Source of the DNA: JABAAI01 sp965242745
GTDB lineage: Bacteria; Spirochaetota; Leptospiria; Leptospirales; Leptonemataceae
Length of the DNA: 49,429 nucleotides
NCBI GenBank assembly: GCA_965242745.1
Contig: CBDETG010000033.1
Span: forward strand, 1 to 49,429
Reading direction: 5' to 3'
The notes under the pieces were generated by a model that did no database searches, was not told the origin of the DNA, and saw only the letters and a program-made list of their open reading frames with translations. Positions 43,559 through 49,429 of the stretch are shown in pieces; within the stretch, counting starts at the first letter, position 1, and the number at the start of each line of letters is the position of its first letter. The position numbers and the translations under genes were made by a program.

Positions 43559-46261
43559 ATGAATAACAAAAGGAGTATGATTATGAATAAGAGTAGGAGT
43601 ATGAAAAAGCAAATTATGTATGGGGATGACGACAATCATCTCTTGAAGCAAGACAGAGGCGGGCCTTCCAGAGACAAAGGCAAGCCTTCCTTTCACAGGC
43701 TCATCAGCCTAAGTTTTTTTGCATGTAGTATCGCATTCACCAGCGCCTGTGGAGGCGGCGGAGGTGGAGGAGGTGGTGGAGATGCCGGTAGTGGAAATGG
43801 CGGAGGAGGAGAGACTCCCACCTGCGCTGGCAGCCAGGCATTGAACGCAGCCAAGAGCGCCTGCATAGATTGTCCTCAGGGTCAGTATCCGAACTCTGAT
43901 CGCACGGCCTGCGTTAGTAGCTGTCCCTCTGGCCAAATCAAGCCGACAGACAAGCCCACTTGCGAGACGCTGGCAAGCTGCACAGGCGCACAGGCGCCCA
44001 GCCCGGCGACCAATGTCTGCGTGAATTGCGCCGGAGACCAGTATCCTAACTCTGGCAATACGGCCTGCGTTAGCAGCTGTGAGCCTGGCGAGCTGAAGCC
44101 CGACACCAAGCCCACCTGCGAGACGGAAGAAAGCTGCACGAGCCCGCAAATACTAAACCGGGCGACCAACACCTGCGTGGATTCAGGGCAGTGCGCAGAA
44201 GGCGAGATACTTGATACCGTTGATAGTGGCTGCATTGCTGCCAGCGCCTGCCGCACAGCCCCCGGCAAGTTTGTAGACCCTGCAGGTACTTCCTGCATCA
44301 GCCCGACTGTCTGCACTTCTAAGACAGGCCATGTTGCTAAGGCCGATGGTAATTGTGAGGCCTGCGCCGACACCACTCCCGTAACGAATGTAGCCAAAAC
44401 CGCATGTATCAGCGAGGAGACCTGCACAGGTACGGCAGGCCAAGTTGTTGCTAACGGCGACGAGTGCCAAGACTGCGCCGACACTACTCCCGTGACGAAT
44501 GTAGCCAAAACCGCATGTATCAGCGAGGAGACCTGCACAGGTACGGCAGGCCAAGTTGTTGCTAACGGCGACGAGTGCCAAGACTGCACAGACACAGATA
44601 CTTTTGCCAATGTAGACAAAGATCAGTGCATCGCCGCATCGGTCTGCACAGGCACGTCAGGCCAGGTTGCCACATCCAGCAATGACTGTGAGGAATGCGA
44701 GGCTGGGGAGGTGCGTAATATAGATCAAAGCGCATGTATCGTTGCGGCGACCTGCACCGATATGGCAGGCCATGTCGCAACAGTCATGGGCGATTGCCAG
44801 GCCTGCGCAGATTCAAGTCAAATAAGCAATGTGGACAAAAACCAGTGCATCAGCAAGGTAGCCTGCACCAATGTGAAAGGCCAGGTCGCAACAGCCACAG
44901 ATGAATGCCAGGCCTGCGCAGATACAACTCCCGTAAGTAACTTGAACAAAAACCAGTGCATCAGCATAATCGATTGCCAGGGTCTCAGCTCAGGCGCAAA
45001 TAGCGTGCTGAATGGCAACGAATGTATTAGTGATGCGGTCTGCAAGGCTATGGCTGGCCATGTAGCTACTGTGGACAACGTCTGCCAGGCCTGCTCTGGA
45101 GGAACTCCTGTAAGCAATATAGGCAAAACCGCATGCGTCAGCAGAACAGCCTGCGCTGTAGGCGGCCAGATCATCGTCGGCGGGAACGAGTGCCAGGCCT
45201 GCTCTGGAGGAACTCCTGTAAGCAATATAGGCAAGACCGCCTGCCAGTCTGAAGATGACTGCCTGACGGGAAGCCCCCCCTCTCCCAATAGCGTCCTGAA
45301 TGGCAACGAATGCGTGACAGATGCCGCCTGCCAGATGATGGACGGCCACGTGGCTACTGTGGACAACGTCTGCCAAAACTGCGCAGGTCTCACTCCTGTA
45401 ACCAATGTAGACCGCACTGCCTGCCAGTCTGAAGATGACTGCCTGACGGGAAGCCCATCCCCCAATAGCGTGCTGGACGGCGCCTGTATTAGTGATGCTG
45501 ATTGCATGGCTATAGCCGGGCATGTGGCCACTGTGGACAACGTCTGCCAAAACTGCGCAGATACGGATACTTTTGCCAGTTTAGACAAAACCGAGTGCAT
45601 CATGGAAAGCGCCTGTACTGGCGTGGACGGCCATGCCGCCAATGACGCGAATAATTGCCAAAACTGCACAGCCACAAATACTTTTGCCAATGTAGAAAAA
45701 GACCAGTGCGTCAGCAGAGCAGCCTGCATCGCTGAGCTGGGCTATGTGGCCAACAGCGCCGGTAACTGCATGGACTGCAAGGACTCAAGTTCTATAAGCA
45801 GCCTAAACAAAGACCAGTGCATCGCACCCGCAGCCTGCCAGGCTCTCAGCTCAGGCGAAAATAGCGTGCTCGATGATGCCGCCTGCATTAGTGATACGGT
45901 CTGTCAGGCTATGACCGGCCATTCGGCCACAGCCGCCAACGTCTGCCAAGACTGCGCAGACACGGATACTTTTGCCAGCTTAGACAAAACCGAGTGCATC
46001 GAAGACAGCGTCTGCGCCGCTGTGCCAGGCCAGGTTGCCACAAGCGAGAGCGAATGCCAAGCCTGTGCTAGCGGTACTGTGGCCAATGTGGCCAACACCC
46101 AGTGCATCAGCGAGGCGGCCTGCCGGACTGGAAGCTCTGGCGCAAATAGCGTGCTGGGCAACGAATGTATTACGGATGCCGCCTGCCGGGAAATGGATAA
46201 CCATGCAGCCACCGCAGACGGTGACTGTGATGACTGCTCTGTGGGCCTGCGTGCTCAGTAA
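43559..46261 (+). CDS. Lipoprotein B: Cys-rich repeat surface lipoprotein, intact N-terminal part
   Basis: The frame encodes 900 residues from ATG 43559 (AAGGAG 13 bases ahead). ATG codons at 43577, 43583 and 43601 each follow another AGGAG, so initiation is uncertain. A signal sequence (FHRLISLSFFACSIAFTSAC) ends in the lipidated Cys, residue 64, then ten glycines and a Gly/Ser/Asp linker. About 18-20 Cys-rich repeats of 37-55 residues follow, each with CxxC and a TAGHVAT or GQVAT core and a NVDKTxCIS-type join. They recall growth-factor-receptor-like or EGF-like disulphide-rich repeats but do not match one named domain. It is a paralogue of loci A and C. The frame ends at 46261 in mid-repeat; the ancestral protein continued into the TSP3-like and GLUG parts downstream. 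Confidence 0.75.
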   Translation: MNNKRSMIMNKSRSMKKQIMYGDDDNHLLKQDRGGPSRDKGKPSFHRLISLSFFACSIAFTSACGGGGGGGGGGDAGSGNGGGGETPTCAGSQALNAAKSACIDCPQGQYPNSDRTACVSSCPSGQIKPTDKPTCETLASCTGAQAPSPATNVCVNCAGDQYPNSGNTACVSSCEPGELKPDTKPTCETEESCTSPQILNRATNTCVDSGQCAEGEILDTVDSGCIAASACRTAPGKFVDPAGTSCISPTVCTSKTGHVAKADGNCEACADTTPVTNVAKTACISEETCTGTAGQVVANGDECQDCADTTPVTNVAKTACISEETCTGTAGQVVANGDECQDCTDTDTFANVDKDQCIAASVCTGTSGQVATSSNDCEECEAGEVRNIDQSACIVAATCTDMAGHVATVMGDCQACADSSQISNVDKNQCISKVACTNVKGQVATATDECQACADTTPVSNLNKNQCISIIDCQGLSSGANSVLNGNECISDAVCKAMAGHVATVDNVCQACSGGTPVSNIGKTACVSRTACAVGGQIIVGGNECQACSGGTPVSNIGKTACQSEDDCLTGSPPSPNSVLNGNECVTDAACQMMDGHVATVDNVCQNCAGLTPVTNVDRTACQSEDDCLTGSPSPNSVLDGACISDADCMAIAGHVATVDNVCQNCADTDTFASLDKTECIMESACTGVDGHAANDANNCQNCTATNTFANVEKDQCVSRAACIAELGYVANSAGNCMDCKDSSSISSLNKDQCIAPAACQALSSGENSVLDDAACISDTVCQAMTGHSATAANVCQDCADTDTFASLDKTECIEDSVCAAVPGQVATSESECQACASGTVANVANTQCISEAACRTGSSGANSVLGNECITDAACREMDNHAATADGDCDDCSVGLRAQ
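44366..44587 (+). repeat. Near-perfect 111-bp tandem duplication inside gene B
   Basis: Bases 44366-44476 are repeated at 44477-44587 with only a few silent differences, giving two identical 37-residue units (ADTTPVTNVAKTACISEETC then TGTAGQVVANGDECQDC). The in-frame unit length and identity show recent expansion of the Cys-rich repeats by duplication. Confidence 0.9.
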
Positions 46262-48280
46262 TCTAGGAAAAACCGCGTGCATCAGCGTAGGCGACTGCAT
46301 TGATGTGCCAGGCCAAGCCATCGATGCCCACCAAAGTGGGGGAATGTATAAGCTGCTCGAGCCAAGACCTCCTAACCGGTCTAGACAGCTTCGGCTGTGT
46401 GACCGAAGCTACATGCTTAACTGGAAGCCCCTCTCCCAATAGCGTGCTGGACGATATCGCCTGTATTAGTGATGATGATTGCATGACTATGCCCGCCCAT
46501 GTGGCCACCGCCGCCAACGTCTGCACAGACTGCACGGACTCAGGTATGATAAGCAGCGTGGGACAGAACCCAGTGCATCAACGAGACGGCCTGCCGGAAT
46601 GGAAGCTCTGGCGCAAATAGCGTGCTGGACAGCGCATGTATTACGGATGCGGCCTGCAAGGAAATAGAGAACCATGTAGCCACCAGCGCTGGCCTCTGCC
46701 AAAACTGCGCGCCCGAAGGCGAGCCCAACGCAACCGGAGACGCTTGCGAGAACCTTCCCGATAGCGATAGTGATGGCGTAGCTGACCTCTATGACGTAGA
46801 CGACGATGACGACGGCCTGATAGAAATCAGAACTGCCGAGGAGCTCTACAACATCCGCTTCAATCTAGCTGGGACCACTTATGACACAGACGCGGATGAT
46901 AGTTCCGGCAGCGAAGGCAATGTGCTTGGCGCTCCTGAATCACCCACCACAGACTGCCTTGGAGGAAACAGCCCCCAGCTCCGGCATCTATCTTTGCGGC
47001 TACGAGCTTGTGGCGGACATTAATTTCGGCGGCCCTGATGGCGACATCGACACAACGGGCGATAACCCCGACCCGATTTCCTCTACCGCAGGTAACCTTG
47101 ACCCGATGGACGCCAGCGGTGATCAAAGAACCGGACTTGCGGCTCCGGATCATCGCTTTAGAGGGATCCTGGAGGGCAACGGCCATACAATCAGCCATAT
47201 CCGTATAGACATAACAAGTCGTGCAAGCGCTGACGATTACACCAACGACGCTGGCTTATTTTCCGCCTGCGCCGGGCGCAGAAATCAGAAATCTCATACT
47301 GGAGGACCCCGAGGTTTTGGGAATCCGTTATGTTGGCTCTATTTGCGGTGGGACGACCTCAGCGGATAATACGGGAGTAAAGCTCGTCAATGTGCATATC
47401 ACGGGAGGATCCATCCAGGGCCACACCGCCGCCAGCGCTTCTAGTAGCATAGGCGGACTGGTGGGCTATCTGGGCGCTTCTGGTGACCACATTATAGGCA
47501 GTCGCAGCAGCGCGGATGTCTCCGATGGCGGGATGGCCGCAGATTACATGGGCGGTCTGGTAGGTTATAGCGCTGGCTCTATTACAGGAAGCAGCAGCAG
47601 TGGGGCTGTCGGCAATGGTGGAGCAGGCGATGATCATATGGGCGGCTTGGTGGGCTATCTTCATCATAGCAGCGTACGCGACTCATACAGCAGCGCCTCT
47701 GTCTGTGATGGCAGCGGCACAAACTGCGCAACCGCTGGTACGGGGGATGACAATGTCGGCGCCCTGATCGGAACTATCTTTGGCGAAGAGACTGCGAATA
47801 CAGACACTGCCATGCGCTCGCAGGTCCATAACTCTCTGGCAACGGTGCGCAGAAGTCATGGGGCATGGCAGCGATAACGTTGGCTTTATCGGGCTGATTG
47901 AAAATGGCGACCAGACTAAGCTGGATGCAAATATCACAAACAATCACTTTGATACAACAACGACTACAGCCAACAAGGCGGGAGATGCTCCTGCAGGTGT
48001 TACTATTAGCACGCTTGCGGGAATAACAGGATCTGCTACTGCTGCATTGCAAACAGCAACGGCTTATGATAATTGGCTCACCTCACGCTGGTATTTTTCG
48101 GTGAACTTCTATCCGCAGCTGCTGTATTTTAACTTTGATCCCTCCAGCCCAACAACAGAAAACCCCAGCGCCGCTACCACCATCGAGCTCTGCGAAGTGA
48201 TCAGCTCCAACGATATAGATATGGACGAGGGTGAATCCAGCATCCCCGATTGCGGCGATGTGCATTCAGCCTGGCCGTGA
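46240..48280 (+). pseudogene. Frameshifted C-terminal part of lipoprotein B (Cys-rich, Asp-rich and GLUG regions)
   Basis: After the stop at 46261 the family sequence continues in other frames, changing near 46.25, 46.33, 46.57, 46.97 (within a CCCCC run), 47.27 and 47.85 kb. In order it carries further Cys-rich repeats, a short Asp-rich hinge (DSDSDGVADLYDVDDDDDGL near 46.76-46.82 kb) that also occurs in locus A, and SGIYLCGYELVADINF. Three or more GLUG repeats (GGLVGYLGASGDHIIG and similar, 47.45-47.72 kb) and a C-terminal region ending at 48280 follow. Joined to the upstream part the protein would be about 1,570 residues. The longest open piece is 47221-47877. No piece has a ribosome site of its own. 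Confidence 0.75.
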
Positions 48281-48289
48281 TAATGTCAC

Positions 48290-48460
48290 GGGGGCGCTTG
48301 AGTACTGGGGCCTTGCAGGATTGACGGCGGGCCTTTGTGGTAATACATAGCGTCTAGCCTTGTTGTAATAATGAGGCGTGTGTTTTGCTGACTGCGGGCG
48401 GGGCTGGGCCTTGTAGTAGCAAAGGGGGCGCTTGAGTACTGGGACCTTGCATATGAGAAC
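48290..48460 (+). repeat. G-rich degenerate repeats after lipoprotein B
   Basis: Directly after the last B fragment the plus strand shows GGGGGCGCTTGAGTACTGGG twice (near 48290 and 48423), TTGTTGTAATAATGAGGCGT and TTTTGCTGACTGCGGGCGGG. The latter two are members of the family found after locus A on its coding strand. This short tract separates B from the promoter of C. Confidence 0.7.
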
Positions 48461-48525
48461 AAGTCAGGCAAGCTCATAGGCAGTTATGCTTCACCCTGAA
48501 AAAACGCAAAAAATTATTATTTTTC

Positions 48526-48553
48526 TTGACATTATATTCTAGCAATTGATACT
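48526..48553 (+). promoter_or_regulatory. Promoter of lipoprotein copy C
   Basis: TTGACA (48526-48531) and GATACT (48548-48553) are 16 bases apart. The flanking AAAAAATTATTATTTTTC and the leader down to AAGGAGTGTATACGATTATG at 48634-48652 copy those of gene B; the -10 region is the main difference. Confidence 0.65.
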
Positions 48554-48718
48554 GCGCAAAGCTGTTAGCAAATGTAAGGCTAAGCTGATTTGCGCAAAAT
48601 CAATTGTCACATTAGCAATGCTGCATTTTAGCAAGGAGTGTATACGATTATGAATAGACAAAAGGAGTATGATTATGATTATGAATAGGAGTAGAAGTAT
48701 GAAAAAAGCAAATTATGT

Positions 48719-49429
48719 ATGGGGATGACGACAATCATCTCTTGGGAAAAGACAGAGGCGGGGCCTTCCAGAGACAAAGGCAAGCCTTCCTTTCACAGGC
48801 TCATCAGCCTAAGTTTTTTTGCATGTAGTATCGCATTCACCAGCGCCTGTGGAGGCGGCGGAGGTGGTGGAGGAGGTGGTGGAGATGCCGGCAGTGGAAA
48901 TGGCGGAGGAGGAGAGACTCCCACCTGCGCTGGCAGCCAGGCATTGAACGCCGCCAAGAGCGCCTGCATAGATTGTCCTCAGGGTCAGTATCCGAACTCT
49001 GATCGCACGGCCTGTGTTAGCAGCTGTCCCTCTGGCCAAATCAAGCCGACAGACAAGCCCACTTGCGAGACGCTGGCAAGCTGCACAGGCGCACAGGCGC
49101 CCAGCCCGGCGACCAATGTCTGCGTGAATTGCTCCGGAGGCCAGTATCCTAACTCTGGCAATACGGCCTGCGTTAGCAGCTGTGAGCCTGGCGAGCTGAA
49201 GCCCGACAACAAGCCCACCTGCGAGACGGAAGACAAGCTGCACGAGCCCGCAAATACTAAACCGGGGCGACCAACACCTGCGTGGATTCAGGGCAGTGCG
49301 CAGAAGGCGAGATACTTGATACTACCGTTGATAGTGGCTGCATTGCTGCCAGCGCCTGCCGCACAGCCCCCGGCAAGTTTGTAGACCCTGCAGGTACTTC
49401 CTGCATCAGCCCCGACTGTCTGCACTTCT
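48719..49429 (+). pseudogene. Lipoprotein copy C, 5' part (cut by window end, frameshifted)
   Basis: Near-identical to the first ~260 codons of gene B: the signal sequence with FTSAC, eleven glycines (ten in B), and the same Cys-rich repeats. The B-type start (ATG 48650 and following) leads to early stops because an A run has six instead of five bases and another ATG has been inserted. ATG 48719 or 48725 reaches the lipoprotein frame. That frame is lost again near 49.23 kb, where an extra C in GACAAGC and a G run of four instead of three appear, followed by a CCCC for CCC near 49.41 kb. The remaining gene lies beyond the window. Confidence 0.75.

Noticed and set aside
43709..46535. Long minus-strand frames opposite lipoprotein B
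   Set aside because: They are repeats of the coding strand read backwards. The plus strand has the promoter, ribosome site and signal peptide.
1..49429. tRNA, rRNA and riboswitch genes
   Set aside because: Reading the intergenic spaces I found no cloverleaf, rRNA segment or known riboswitch core. A tRNAscan/Infernal run would be needed to exclude them fully.

Overview
The window reads as chromosomal DNA of a Gram-negative-type bacterium with an outer membrane: it carries lipoproteins, a two-partner-secretion exoprotein and a CcmH-type protein. Protein style and some gene groupings (PhoH beside the 7TM-HD phosphohydrolase PgpH, MurJ overlapping UvrA, many lipoproteins) make a spirochaete the best guess. 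That is inference only; no rRNA or other marker is present. Intact housekeeping genes (ldhA, trpS, purM, murJ, uvrA, phoH, pgpH) alternate with repeat-rich, partly decayed accessory loci.

Layout. 1-9.4 kb is a defence-like region. The left edge holds the start of an EcoRV-family restriction endonuclease on the minus strand, followed by ldhA. Next comes a two-gene restriction-modification-like unit: a PLD-nuclease/SNF2-helicase fusion, then an Eco57I-type adenine methylase. The methylase 3' end is frameshifted and duplicated with a different target-recognition segment. 9.6-10.3 kb has a small unrecognised gene pair under its own promoter. 10.6-13.8 kb has trpS (+) facing a purM-WYL regulator pair (-). 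13.8-16.0 kb is about 2.2 kb of two unrelated repeat families. It runs into lipoprotein locus A (16.0-18.95 kb, -), a Gly-rich lipoprotein with Cys-rich, thrombospondin-3-like and GLUG repeats, broken by many frameshifts.

19.4-25.2 kb is a compact plus-strand run: a STAS/zinc-ribbon protein, murJ, uvrA and a lipoprotein metallopeptidase. 25.8-33.8 kb carries a membrane coiled-coil repeat protein, a 2,179-residue filamentous haemagglutinin/CdiA-like exoprotein with a candidate papain-like C-terminal effector, and a lipoprotein that ends at a strong terminator. After a DoxX-like gene (34.0-34.4 kb), 34.4-40.1 kb is a minus-strand series: PC4-like ssDNA-binding protein, PhoH, PgpH, then CcmH-like and an exported protein. 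A dense run of short palindromes lies between PgpH and CcmH. 40.3-43 kb has a beta-class DNA methyltransferase fused to a GIY-YIG domain, and a formylglycine-generating-enzyme-like exported protein.

43-49.4 kb opens with a 46-bp tandem repeat array. Lipoprotein locus B follows, a paralogue of A with a long intact Cys-rich N-terminal part and a frameshifted C-terminal part. The 5' end of a third copy (C) is cut by the window edge. B and C share promoter and leader, and A and B are both followed by the same degenerate G-rich repeat family in the same orientation. The most unusual material is this lipoprotein/repeat system, the duplicated methylase recognition module and the palindrome run.
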